This document shows, piece by piece, positions 26,215 through 33,980 of a stretch of 64,000 nt of DNA. This stretch comes from Microbacterium murale (GTDB lineage: Bacteria > Actinomycetota > Actinomycetes > Actinomycetales > Microbacteriaceae), in assembly GCF_030815955.1 (NCBI RefSeq), contig NZ_JAUSXK010000001.1, positions 3,224,001 through 3,288,000 of the forward strand. Direction: 5' to 3'. The notes under the pieces are model-generated. The model was not told where the DNA came from. It was given only the letters and a program-made list of their open reading frames with translations, and ran no database searches. The position numbers and the translations under genes were made by a program. Each line of letters starts with the position of its first letter. Position 1 is the stretch's first letter.

Positions 26215-27665
26215 CCTCCCCCGCACTGGCCCCGGGATCCAGCCCCGTACTCTCCTCGCACCAGGACGCGCACGCTTTCCTCGCGGCCTATCATGATGCC
26301 CATCCTGAAGACGTCCTCGACATCACCGCGGAGGTACCCGCCGACGAAGGTGTCACCGGTCTCATCTACGAGCTCGCCGCCGACCGCCGCGCCGAGATGC
26401 TCTGGTGCCACGATGTCGCGGGCGTGGACGTGCCCGTCATCGGCAACGTCTTCGCCTCGCGCACTCGGATCGCCCGCATGCTCGGCGTGGAACCGACCGC
26501 GCTGCATGAGGAGTATCACCGCCGGGCGAGCAACCCGCTGCCGATGCAGCTGCTTGACGACGGGCCGATCTTCGACGTGATCGTCTCTGGCAACGATGTC
26601 GATCTGGCCGCGGTGCCTGCGCTCACCCACTTCGCCTCGGACCGCGCGCCGTACATCACCAGCGGGATCATCATCGGCGAAGACCCCGACTCCGGCGTCG
26701 GCAACATGAGCTATCACCGCTCTATGGTGCACTCGCGCAACGAACTCGCCACGAGCCTGCATTCCCGTGGGGATCTGTGGCGAATGCTCCGCCGCTACTC
26801 CGACCGAGGTCAGGCCATGCCAGTCGCGATGGTGATCGGTGGGCATCCTCTGTTCATGCTCGCCGCGTCGTCGCGCATCGGCTACAACGAGGATGAGCGA
26901 GAAGTCGCCGGGGGTCTCCTCGGCGAACCGCTCCAGGTCGTGCGCACCCCCAAACACGGCATCAAGGTGCCTGCCTGGGCAGAGTTCGTGCTGGAGGGCA
27001 CGATCAGTGCGGATGCTTACGCGGAGGAGGGGCCATTTGGGGAGTTTTCCGGCTACTCCTCGAATCGCTCGACGAACAATGTGTTGCGTGTCGACACGGT
27101 GCTGCGCCGACGCGACGCGATCCTCGTCGACGTAGAGGGTGGCAACACCGCTGAGCATCTGAACCTCGCCCGGATCCCGCGCGAGGCCGAGATGGCGCAA
27201 AAGGTCAAGGAGCGCTTTCCGGATGTCGTCGCCCTGCAGTATCCGACGTCGGGCACGCACTTCCACTGCTATGTGTCGCTCCGTCAGCAGCGCCCAGGTG
27301 CCGCCAGGCAGGTGATGTTGGGTCTGCTCGGTTGGGATCCGTATGTCAAGACGGTGATTGCCGTCGACGAGGATATCGACATCACCGACGATTCCGAGGT
27401 GTTGTGGGCGCTTGCCACGCACTTCCAGCCACATCGCGACATGTTCACCGTTGGAGGCCTCCCCGGTTCGCCGCTGGATCCGTCCTCCGGCAGCGACGGC
27501 ACCACTTCCCGGCTCGCGCTCGATGCAACCCGGGGCGCCGACTTCCACGGGGAGCGCATCGTCATCTCCGACGAGGCCCGCTCCCGTGCCCGCATCCTGC
27601 TCGATTCCCTGACCGACTCCACGACCTCGCACCATGACTCCACCTCCACGGAAGGATCCCGATGA
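26211..27665 (+). CDS. ubiD: UbiD family prenyl-FMN-dependent decarboxylase
   Basis: Reversible decarboxylase of unsaturated, aromatic or heteroaromatic acids, 484 residues, using the prenylated FMN made by UbiX plus a divalent metal and K+. Family features include NMSYHRSMVHSRNELATSL (cofactor and metal region), PVAMVIGGHPLFMLAASSR, the Glu-rich active-site block AEFVLEGTIS ... EEGPFGEFSGYSS, VDVEGGNTAEHLN and VDEDIDITDDSEVLWALATH. Start and stop overlap ubiX and the CobW-type gene by four bases each. The substrate cannot be read from the sequence; candidates are carboxylated N-heterocycles or phenolic acids given the permease and deaminase-like neighbours. Ubiquinone synthesis is unlikely because actinobacteria use menaquinone. 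Confidence 0.93.
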   Translation: MTSPALAPGSSPVLSSHQDAHAFLAAYHDAHPEDVLDITAEVPADEGVTGLIYELAADRRAEMLWCHDVAGVDVPVIGNVFASRTRIARMLGVEPTALHEEYHRRASNPLPMQLLDDGPIFDVIVSGNDVDLAAVPALTHFASDRAPYITSGIIIGEDPDSGVGNMSYHRSMVHSRNELATSLHSRGDLWRMLRRYSDRGQAMPVAMVIGGHPLFMLAASSRIGYNEDEREVAGGLLGEPLQVVRTPKHGIKVPAWAEFVLEGTISADAYAEEGPFGEFSGYSSNRSTNNVLRVDTVLRRRDAILVDVEGGNTAEHLNLARIPREAEMAQKVKERFPDVVALQYPTSGTHFHCYVSLRQQRPGAARQVMLGLLGWDPYVKTVIAVDEDIDITDDSEVLWALATHFQPHRDMFTVGGLPGSPLDPSSGSDGTTSRLALDATRGADFHGERIVISDEARSRARILLDSLTDSTTSHHDSTSTEGSR

Positions 27666-28696
27666 ACATCGATGTGAGCACCCCCAAGGTCCCGCGCGCC
27701 ACGGCCGACGCCGCCAAGATCCCGGTCACGGTGCTGACCGGTTTCCTCGGATCCGGCAAGACCACCCTGGTCAATCACGTGCTCACGGCCGAGCACGGCG
27801 AGCGCATCGCCGTGATCGAGAACGAGTTCGGCGACATCCCGATCGACAACGCGCTCGTGATCGGTGGCGACGAGAAGATCATCGAGATGAGCAACGGCTG
27901 CTGCCTGTGCTGCACGGCGCGCACCGACCTCATCGACATCCTGAACACGCTCGTCGAGCGCAAGGACAAGATCGATCGTGTCCTCATCGAGACCAGTGGA
28001 ATGGCCGACCCGAATCCGGTCGCGCAGACGTTCTTCGTCGATGACGACGTCGCCGAGCACTTCCGGCTCGACGCGATTGTGACGCTCGTCGACGCGAAGC
28101 ACATCGAACAGCACCTTGACGAGCTGCAGGTCGACGGCGTCGGTAACCAGGCGAGTGACCAGATCGCTTTTGCCGACCGGATCGTCATCAACAAGGTCGA
28201 CCTCGTGAGTGCCTCCGACGTGGAGCGGATCGAAAACCGACTGCGCGGGATCAACCAGTCGGCCGGCACCCTCACGTCTGAGCATGGACAGGTCGATCTG
28301 ACGCAGATCCTCGGCATCTCGGCCTTCAACCGCAGCGGGGCGAACCCCGGCGAGAATGACTGGCTGCACGACGACGTGCACGAGCACGAGCCGACGCTGT
28401 CGTCGGTGTCGGTTGAGATGGCAGGCCAGATCTCGCTCGACGCGCTGCGCGACTGGCTCGATGCCCACGTCGCCGCGCACGGTGATGACCTGTACCGACT
28501 GAAGGGTATCGTCCGCGTCGCCGGTGCGGAGCTGCCGCACGTCGTACAGGGGATCCATCAGCTGTGGGACGTGATTCCTGTTGATCTTCCGGAGCCGGCC
28601 GTCTCGACGCTCGTGTTCATCGGCAGGAATCTGGACCGTGAGTCGCTCACCGCGGAGCTTGCGGCATGCGTCGTGGAGCAGGTATTGGTCGGGTGA
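27662..28696 (+). CDS. CobW/COG0523-type G3E GTPase (metallochaperone)
   Basis: A 344-residue GTPase of the COG0523 family, which delivers metals such as Zn or Co to client enzymes. Motifs: Walker A VLTGFLGSGKTTL, switch EFGDIPIDNAL, metal-binding CxCC in NGCCLCCTARTDL, Walker-B-adjacent ETSGMADPNPVAQTFF, and NKVD. The C-terminal CobW_C domain follows (DDLYRLKGIVRVAGAE ... IHQLWDVIP). Its ATG overlaps the ubiD stop, so it is expressed with the pathway. The island encodes two metal-dependent amidohydrolases and a metal-requiring decarboxylase, any of which could be its client. It is the last gene of the island; dapD converges 17 bases away. Confidence 0.92.
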   Translation: MNIDVSTPKVPRATADAAKIPVTVLTGFLGSGKTTLVNHVLTAEHGERIAVIENEFGDIPIDNALVIGGDEKIIEMSNGCCLCCTARTDLIDILNTLVERKDKIDRVLIETSGMADPNPVAQTFFVDDDVAEHFRLDAIVTLVDAKHIEQHLDELQVDGVGNQASDQIAFADRIVINKVDLVSASDVERIENRLRGINQSAGTLTSEHGQVDLTQILGISAFNRSGANPGENDWLHDDVHEHEPTLSSVSVEMAGQISLDALRDWLDAHVAAHGDDLYRLKGIVRVAGAELPHVVQGIHQLWDVIPVDLPEPAVSTLVFIGRNLDRESLTAELAACVVEQVLVG

Positions 28697-28713
28697 GCTG
28701 ATAAGGCGGCGGA

Positions 28714-29667
28714 TCAGGCGTGCAGTGCCTCATTCAGCGTGACGCCCACTCCGGCGCGCTGCTTCGCCTCGATGGCCCCGGTGATCGAGTTGCGCCAGAA
28801 CAGCAGTCCGTTCTTGCCTGACAGCTCCGCTGCCTTAACGACGCGCTTGCCACCGTCGGCGGTGTTCGGTCCGTCGACGAGTACGACTTTGGAACCGGCG
28901 GTGATGTACACGCCTGCTTCGAGGATGCAGTCGTCGCCGAGCGCGATTCCGAGCCCGGCGTTCGCACCCAGCAGCGTGCGCTCACCGATTGACACGCGCA
29001 CGGTGCCGCCGCCCGACAGCGTGCCCATGATCGAGGCGCCACCGCCGATGTCGCTGCCGGCGCCGACCACGACGCCCTGGGAGATGCGTCCTTCGACCAT
29101 GGACGCGCCGAGGGTGCCGGCATTGAAGTTCACGAAGCCCTCGTGCATCACGGTGGTCCCGGGGGAGAGGTGGGCGCCGAGGCGCACGCGGGAGGCGTCC
29201 GCGATGCGGACGCCGACGGGCTGCACGTAGTCGGTGAGACGCGGGAACTTGTCGATGCCCTGCACCTGGATGCTGTGGCGCTGCAGCAGTGGACGCAGAC
29301 GCGCTGCGTCGGCGGGGAGCATTGGTCCGGCCGTCGTCCAGGCGACATTCGGCAGATGCGCGAAGATGCCGTCGAGGTTCAGGTCGTTCGGGCGCACGAC
29401 GAGGTGCGACAGGGCGTGCAGGCGGAGGTACGCATCCGCTGTGGAGGCCGGAGCCTCGTCGAGGTCGATCTGCAGCTGGACGAGCTCCGTGCGCACGTTT
29501 CGCCGGTCGTCGACGTCTGCCAGCGACTCCCAGGTGGCCACTGCGGCCGCGGCGTCTCCGGCGTTGATCTCCCCGGAGATGACCTCGGGGAACCATGCAT
29601 CCAGAACCGTGCCGTCTCCCGCGATCGTGGACAGTCCGACACCCCATGCAGTACGCGCGTTGCTCAT
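28714..29667 (-). CDS. dapD: Tetrahydrodipicolinate N-succinyltransferase
   Basis: Transfers succinyl from succinyl-CoA to tetrahydrodipicolinate in the succinylase route to meso-diaminopimelate and lysine. The 317-residue protein has an N-terminal domain and a left-handed beta-helix of hexapeptide repeats (RLGAHLSPGTTVMHEGFVNF; MVEGRISQGVVVGAGSDIGG; MGTLSGGGTVRVSIGERTLL), as in the actinobacterial DapD class. MSNARTAWGVGLSTIAGDG at 29667 is the family start; a longer in-frame start at 29877 would run through the divergent dapE. It is divergent from dapE with only 58 bases between, and both appear leaderless. Confidence 0.95.
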   Translation of the reverse strand: MSNARTAWGVGLSTIAGDGTVLDAWFPEVISGEINAGDAAAAVATWESLADVDDRRNVRTELVQLQIDLDEAPASTADAYLRLHALSHLVVRPNDLNLDGIFAHLPNVAWTTAGPMLPADAARLRPLLQRHSIQVQGIDKFPRLTDYVQPVGVRIADASRVRLGAHLSPGTTVMHEGFVNFNAGTLGASMVEGRISQGVVVGAGSDIGGGASIMGTLSGGGTVRVSIGERTLLGANAGLGIALGDDCILEAGVYITAGSKVVLVDGPNTADGGKRVVKAAELSGKNGLLFWRNSITGAIEAKQRAGVGVTLNEALHA

Positions 29668-29674
29668 GGCATCC

Positions 29675-29680
29675 ACGCTA
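29675..29680 (-). promoter_or_regulatory. Candidate -10 for leaderless dapD mRNA
   Basis: TAGCGT on the minus strand followed by GGATGCC and then the ATG. The same thirteen bases precede the adnA ATG at 48354. Confidence 0.45.
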
Positions 29681-29712
29681 TCGAACTTCCGAAAGCACAT
29701 CGCCCTGAAGGC

Positions 29713-29718
29713 TACGCT
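29713..29718 (+). promoter_or_regulatory. Candidate -10 for leaderless dapE mRNA
   Basis: TACGCT ends seven bases before the ATG of dapE (spacer GGAGAAC). The dapD and dapE promoters lie nearly back to back in 58 bases. Confidence 0.45.
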
Positions 29719-29725
29719 GGAGAAC

Positions 29726-30799
29726 ATGCTGCTCGATCTGACTGCTTCCGCCATCGACCTCACCAGGGCGATCTGCGACATCCCCAGCGTCTCCGGTGAC
29801 GAGGCGACCCTCGCGGATGCAATCGAGGAGGCCGTGCAGGAGCAGCCGCACCTCGAGGTGATCCGGCACGGGAACACGATCGTCGCACGTACGAATCTCG
29901 GGCGCAGTCAGCGGGTCGTCATCGCCGGCCACATCGACACGGTGCCGATCAACGACAACGTACCGACCCGCGACGTCGACATCGACGGCGAGCCGCACCT
30001 CTGGGGACGCGGCACGGTGGACATGAAGGGCGGCGTCGCGGTTCAGCTCAAGCTCGCGGCCGACCTCACCGCACCCGTGGTCGACATCACATGGATGTGG
30101 TACGACAACGAAGAGGTCGCCGCATCCCTCAACGGACTGAACCTGCTGGCGGCCGACCGGCCGGATCTCTTCACCGCAGACTTCGCGATTCTCGGTGAAC
30201 CGTCCAACGGCCAGGTCGAGGGCGGATGCAACGGCACGCTCCGCGCGATCGTGCGCACTCGCGGCGTCCGTGCGCACAGCGCGCGCGCCTGGATCGGCGA
30301 GAACGCGATCCATCGTGCAGCGCCCATCCTCTCGCGTCTCTCCGAGTACCGTGCCAAGGAGGTCGAGGTGGAAGGCCTTGCCTACCGCGAGAGCCTCAGC
30401 GCGGTGCGCATCATCGGCGGCGTCGCGGGCAACGTGATCCCTGATCTCTGCGAGGTCGAGATCAACTACCGTTTCGCGCCGAGCAAGACCGCGGCTGATG
30501 CGGAGGCGCACGTGCGCGGTGTGCTCGAAGGTTTCGAGGTCGAGATCACCGACTCGGCCGACGGCGCCCGGCCGGGTCTGGATGCCCCGATCGCCCAGCA
30601 GTTCGTCGCCGCCGTCGGCGCCGAGCCGCGCCCCAAGTACGGCTGGACGGATGTCGCGCGCTTCTCGGCGCTCGGCATCCCCGCGGTCAACTACGGACCG
30701 GGCGATCCTCACCTCGCTCACCATGACGAAGAGCGTGTGCCGCTTGCGCAGATCGACGCGGTGGAGCAGGGTCTGCGGGCGTGGCTCACCGCACCCTGA
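29726..30799 (+). CDS. dapE: Succinyl-diaminopimelate desuccinylase
   Basis: Zinc-dependent M20-family hydrolase, 357 residues, releasing succinate and LL-diaminopimelate. Metal ligands are seen in VIAGHIDTVPIND (His, Asp), WGRGTVDMKGG (Asp), YDNEEVAA (Glu pair), ILGEPSNGQVEGGCNG and near the end NYGPGDPHLAHHDEERV (His). The dimerisation lid lies in between (RTRGVRAHSARAWIGENAIH). An upstream in-frame start at 29234 would overlap dapD and was rejected. The stop lies inside the next gene, which begins 19 bases earlier. Confidence 0.95.
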   Translation: MLLDLTASAIDLTRAICDIPSVSGDEATLADAIEEAVQEQPHLEVIRHGNTIVARTNLGRSQRVVIAGHIDTVPINDNVPTRDVDIDGEPHLWGRGTVDMKGGVAVQLKLAADLTAPVVDITWMWYDNEEVAASLNGLNLLAADRPDLFTADFAILGEPSNGQVEGGCNGTLRAIVRTRGVRAHSARAWIGENAIHRAAPILSRLSEYRAKEVEVEGLAYRESLSAVRIIGGVAGNVIPDLCEVEINYRFAPSKTAADAEAHVRGVLEGFEVEITDSADGARPGLDAPIAQQFVAAVGAEPRPKYGWTDVARFSALGIPAVNYGPGDPHLAHHDEERVPLAQIDAVEQGLRAWLTAP

Positions 30800-31998
30800 T
30801 CACGGCCGCGCGACGGTGGGCGAACGTCCCGGTCACCGCGCGCATCGCGGTGATCTACGTCCTCGGACGGCTGGTCACAACCGGGTTCTTCGCCCTCGCT
30901 GCTCACCTCTCCGGCCCCGGCTCGCGCTTCGGGGCTGATGCGAGCATCGGCAGCTTCATTCTCGGCTGGGACGCGCAGTGGTACTGGCTGGTCGCGTGGG
31001 AGGGGTATCCCGCTACGTTGCCGTTGACGGAATCAGGCCAGGTGGCCGAGAACGCCTGGGCGTTCATGCCGCTCTACGCATACGCAGCGCAGGTGATCGG
31101 CATCCCGTTCGGATCCTGGGGTGTGGGCGCGCTGCTGATCTCTCTCGTCGCGGGATTCTTCGCATGCGTGGTGCTGTACCGGCTGCTGCGCGGGCGCATC
31201 GGTGATTCGGCCGCATTGTGGGCCGCCACGTTCTTCGCGTGGGGGCCGCTCGCGGCGCTGTTCCAGGTCGGGTACGCCGAAGTGCTGTTCGTGCTGCTGC
31301 TGCTGGTCGCTTTGGACCTCGTCGCCCGGCGCCGCTTCGTCTGGTTGTACCTCGTCATCGTGCTGATGGCGTTCACCCGCCCAGGAGTTCTCGCCTTCGC
31401 CCTGTATCTCGGGTTGTACGGCATCCTGCGATGGGCGCGTCGGCGCACGGATCCGCTGCCTGCACGAGAGGTCGTGCACATCGTCGCGCTCGGTGCGCTG
31501 GCGACGGCGACGGGCTTCGCGTGGCAGGTGATCGCAGGCATCGGGACGGGAGACCCCGGCGCTTACCTCGCGACAGAACTCTCCTGGCGCCGCAACTGGG
31601 GGATCGACGCCGTCGGCTTCATACCGTTCGACGGCTGGTTGCAGGCCGCGCAGTTCTGGTTCGCTCAGTGGGGAATGCCGGGCTGGTGGGGGGTGGTCGT
31701 GCTGCTGCTGCTCGTGGGAGGTGCCGCTGCGGCACTGTCGTTCGCACCGCAGGTGCGCAGGATCGGTGTCGACCTGCGGCTGTGGAGCGCGAGCTACCTG
31801 CTCTACCTGCTCGCAGTCTTCTTCCCGCAGTCGAGCACGTTCCGGCTGCTGATGCCGCTCACGCCGCTGTGGGGTGCCGTCGCCGTGCCACGGTCACGGA
31901 TCTATCGCCTCGGTGTGCTGGCGTTCTGCCTTCTCGGCCAATGGGCGTGGATCTATCACATGTACGCGCTCGGGAACGCCTACTGGCAGGTGCCGTGA
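30781..31998 (+). CDS. Polytopic membrane protein, PIG-V-like mannosyltransferase family
   Basis: A 405-residue integral membrane protein with about ten hydrophobic segments. FILGWDAQWYWLVAWEGYP resembles the WD-containing luminal loop of PIG-V-type GPI mannosyltransferases, and NAWAFMPLYAYAAQVIG fits the same family; FQVGYAEVLFVLLLLVALDL resembles the YTE-type second motif. Actinobacterial homologues are thought to add mannose to membrane glycolipids or proteins from a polyprenyl donor. The GTG at 30781 overlaps the dapE stop by 19 bases, so translation may be coupled. A short hairpin follows at 32019. Confidence 0.75.
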   Translation: MAHRTLITAARRWANVPVTARIAVIYVLGRLVTTGFFALAAHLSGPGSRFGADASIGSFILGWDAQWYWLVAWEGYPATLPLTESGQVAENAWAFMPLYAYAAQVIGIPFGSWGVGALLISLVAGFFACVVLYRLLRGRIGDSAALWAATFFAWGPLAALFQVGYAEVLFVLLLLVALDLVARRRFVWLYLVIVLMAFTRPGVLAFALYLGLYGILRWARRRTDPLPAREVVHIVALGALATATGFAWQVIAGIGTGDPGAYLATELSWRRNWGIDAVGFIPFDGWLQAAQFWFAQWGMPGWWGVVVLLLLVGGAAAALSFAPQVRRIGVDLRLWSASYLLYLLAVFFPQSSTFRLLMPLTPLWGAVAVPRSRIYRLGVLAFCLLGQWAWIYHMYALGNAYWQVP

Positions 31999-32018
31999 CC
32001 CCGCGTTCATGACGTATT

Positions 32019-32045
32019 CTTCCGCCGTGCGCACCGAGGCGGAAG
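32019..32045 (+). terminator. Short hairpin after the PIG-V-like gene
   Basis: Eight-base arms CTTCCGCC and GGCGGAAG with an 11-base loop, 20 bases beyond the stop codon. Probably a weak terminator ahead of the DUF3117 gene. Confidence 0.45.
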
Positions 32046-32091
32046 CATACCGATAAACTTGATGCATACCACCGGAGGAAAAGGAGCCACG

Positions 32092-32259
32092 ATGGCAGCG
32101 ATGAAGCCGAGGACCGGAGACGGGCCCATGGAGGCCGTGAAGGAGGGACGACTCATCATCGTGCGCGTTCCCCTCGAAGGCGGCGGCCGTCTGGTCGTCT
32201 CCGTGAACGATGCCGAAGCGAAGGAGCTTCACGACGTGCTGGCAGGCGTTGTGAGCTGA
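32092..32259 (+). CDS. DUF3117 family small protein
   Basis: A 55-residue protein highly conserved in Actinobacteria, of unknown function. MAAMKPRTGDGPMEAVKEGR and VRVPLEGGGRLVVSVN are diagnostic. The ATG at 32092 follows AAAAGGAG at good spacing; an upstream in-frame start at 32059 is not conserved. A very strong hairpin follows ten bases after the stop. Confidence 0.93.
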   Translation: MAAMKPRTGDGPMEAVKEGRLIIVRVPLEGGGRLVVSVNDAEAKELHDVLAGVVS

Positions 32260-32268
32260 CCTACGATT

Positions 32269-32316
32269 CACTTCGAAGGGGCGGCGGATCTTCTGATCCG
32301 CCGCCCCTTCGAAGTG
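32269..32316. terminator. Strong bidirectional terminator, 22-pair stem
   Basis: Perfectly complementary 22-base arms (32269-32290 and 32295-32316) close on a TTCT loop between the convergent DUF3117 and O-methyltransferase genes. The left arm begins CACTTCGAAGGGG. It is the longest perfect stem in the window. Confidence 0.85.
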
Positions 32317-32325
32317 TGTCGGGTG

Positions 32326-32961
32326 TCAGTCCCTGTGGATGCTGACGAGCTGCAGCAGTCCCTCGCCGACCGTGGAGATCGCGGCGAGGACGGCGGGCGA
32401 CTCCTGCGTCTCCTGCACGAGAGAGCGATAGGCGCTCGTGACCGCGTCGCGCTGCACTGGGTCGGCGGCCTTGCCTCCGGCGAGCACGCGGGGAACGAGC
32501 ACGATGCCACCGGTACGGGCGAGCCGCAGCCCGTGTTCGACGTACTCGATGACGTTCTCGGGGTCGGCATCGACGAGCACGATGTCGTAGGACGCCTCGT
32601 TCATACGCGGCAGTACATCGGAGGCGCGGCCGGTGATGAAGCGCGCCTTCGTCGGCGGAACCTTCGCCTCGCTGAAGCTGCGGCGTGCGGCGGCGAGGTG
32701 CTCGGGCTCGTTGTCGATCGACGTGAGCACGGCCTGCGGTGCACCGCGCAGCAGCCAGAGTCCGGAGACGCCGGCGCCGGTGCCGATCTCGACGATCGAA
32801 CGGGCGTTGGATGCCGCGGCGAGCACGGCCAGCTGCGCACCGACCGCAGGGCTGACGGGCGCCGCGCCGAGCTCGATCGCGTGGGATCGTGCTCGCGCTA
32901 TCGCGGTGGGCTCGATGATGGCCTCGCGGATATAGCGTGCGTTCGCGTCGTTCTCGCTCAT
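32326..32961 (-). CDS. O-methyltransferase family 3, SAM-dependent
   Basis: A 211-residue class I methyltransferase. The SAM-binding motif is SIVEIGTGAGVSGLWLL, the acidic residue ending strand 2 is in LTSIDNEPEHLAAARR, and DIVLVDADPENVIEYVEH carries the metal/catalytic Asp of the catechol-type family. It corresponds to the actinobacterial gene found near sigE and tatB (Rv1220c in M. tuberculosis); here tatB follows divergently with no sigE, rseA or htrA between. The physiological substrate is unknown. Confidence 0.9.
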   Translation of the reverse strand: MSENDANARYIREAIIEPTAIARARSHAIELGAAPVSPAVGAQLAVLAAASNARSIVEIGTGAGVSGLWLLRGAPQAVLTSIDNEPEHLAAARRSFSEAKVPPTKARFITGRASDVLPRMNEASYDIVLVDADPENVIEYVEHGLRLARTGGIVLVPRVLAGGKAADPVQRDAVTSAYRSLVQETQESPAVLAAISTVGEGLLQLVSIHRD

Positions 32962-33036
32962 GACCCTGCTCCCGTGGAATTGCTGCTCTGTTCAGAGTAT
33001 TCGCAAGCGATGTAAGACGGAGGCAGGCGCGGCGGG

Positions 33037-33042
33037 TAGCCT
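33037..33042 (+). promoter_or_regulatory. Candidate -10 for leaderless tatB mRNA
   Basis: TAGCCT ends six bases before ATG 33049 and directly abuts a GTG at 33043. The spacing favours ATG 33049 as the true start. Confidence 0.45.
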
Positions 33043-33048
33043 GTGTAC

Positions 33049-33444
33049 ATGGATTTCGGGCTCACCTTCGAGAAGTTGCTGCTCATCGGTGTGCTGGCGG
33101 CGGTCATCATCGGTCCAGAGCGCCTCCCGAAGGCGGCAGAGACTTTCGCCGGCTTCGTGCGCCGGGCGGGTGAGTACCTCCGTGACACCAAGAGCAAGAT
33201 GCGTGATGAGATCGGCCCGGAGATCGACGACGTCGACTGGCGCAAGCTCGATCCGCGACAGTACGATCCCCGCAGGATCATCCGCGATGCGTTGATGGAC
33301 GATGCGCCGTCGGCGACCACGGCTGCCTCCTCGGCGGTGACTGCCAGCGCTGCGACGCCGGTGCTGGACCCACCACGCTCGCCGCTGGTCCGGCCGGAGT
33401 TCACCAGCGCCACTCCACCGCCATTCGACCTCGAGGCGACCTGA
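33049..33444 (+). CDS. tatB: Sec-independent protein translocase subunit TatB
   Basis: Substrate-receptor component of the twin-arginine export system, 131 residues. It has one N-terminal membrane helix (FEKLLLIGVLAAVIIG), the hinge GPERLPK, an amphipathic helix (AAETFAGFVRRAGEYLRDTK) and a disordered Ala/Thr/Pro-rich C-terminal tail. The tail lacks similarity, as usual. GTG 33043 is an alternative start two codons upstream. Position beside an O-methyltransferase and mrp is conserved in Actinobacteria. tatA and tatC are not in the window. Confidence 0.9.
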   Translation: MDFGLTFEKLLLIGVLAAVIIGPERLPKAAETFAGFVRRAGEYLRDTKSKMRDEIGPEIDDVDWRKLDPRQYDPRRIIRDALMDDAPSATTAASSAVTASAATPVLDPPRSPLVRPEFTSATPPPFDLEAT

Positions 33445-33445
33445 C

Positions 33446-33949
33446 TCAGATCTTCGACTTGAGCCTGGTGATGTCGGCATCGCTCAGCAGTGCGCGAGGC
33501 ACAGCCGTGACGATCGAGGCGCCGCGGAGCTGAAGGATCGCCGCGTGCCGCCCCACACGGACGGCGCGGAACGTGGAATACGCCATGTCGGAGACGCCGT
33601 TCTTCGCGAACAGCTTGATCGTCTCCTCGCCGAGGCTCACTCCTACGGAGGACCCCGACGGCATGGCCGTGGTGATGGCCCGCCGCACCTGCGCTCGTGT
33701 GAACACGATGGACGCGACGGCGAACGCCGCGATCGCCACGAGTGTCCACGTCAGTGTCGTCGTCTGCTCATCGTCCACTCCGCCGACGATGGAGAGCACG
33801 ATCGCGTTGAGCACGAAGGCTGCGAGCAGTGCGGTGTAAGCGACCAGGGCGAGGGGGCGGGTCAGCGAATAGATGGTCGCATCCGCGGTCATGCCCCGGA
33901 GCAGCTCAGGATCGACGAGCATCGAGCGGGGAGCGGAATCGCTGGTCAC
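33446..33949 (-). CDS. Two-helix membrane protein with YcxB/PH-like C-terminal domain
   Basis: A 167-residue protein with two membrane helices (ALVAYTALLAAFVLNAIVL; TWTLVAIAAFAVASIVFT) followed by a beta-rich region (VSLGEETIKLFAKNGVSDMA) resembling the YcxB-like domain. Function is unknown. The gene converges on tatB with a one-base gap and precedes mrp on the opposite side, so it may be the last gene of the leftward mrp group's neighbour set, transcribed separately. Confidence 0.75.
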   Translation of the reverse strand: MTSDSAPRSMLVDPELLRGMTADATIYSLTRPLALVAYTALLAAFVLNAIVLSIVGGVDDEQTTTLTWTLVAIAAFAVASIVFTRAQVRRAITTAMPSGSSVGVSLGEETIKLFAKNGVSDMAYSTFRAVRVGRHAAILQLRGASIVTAVPRALLSDADITRLKSKI

Positions 33950-33980
33950 CTCAGAAGTCTTTCATGTTGACGCATCTCTC

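Noticed and set aside
20274..28696. Mobile element carrying the island
   Set aside because: No transposase, integrase, terminal repeats or tRNA target was found at either edge.
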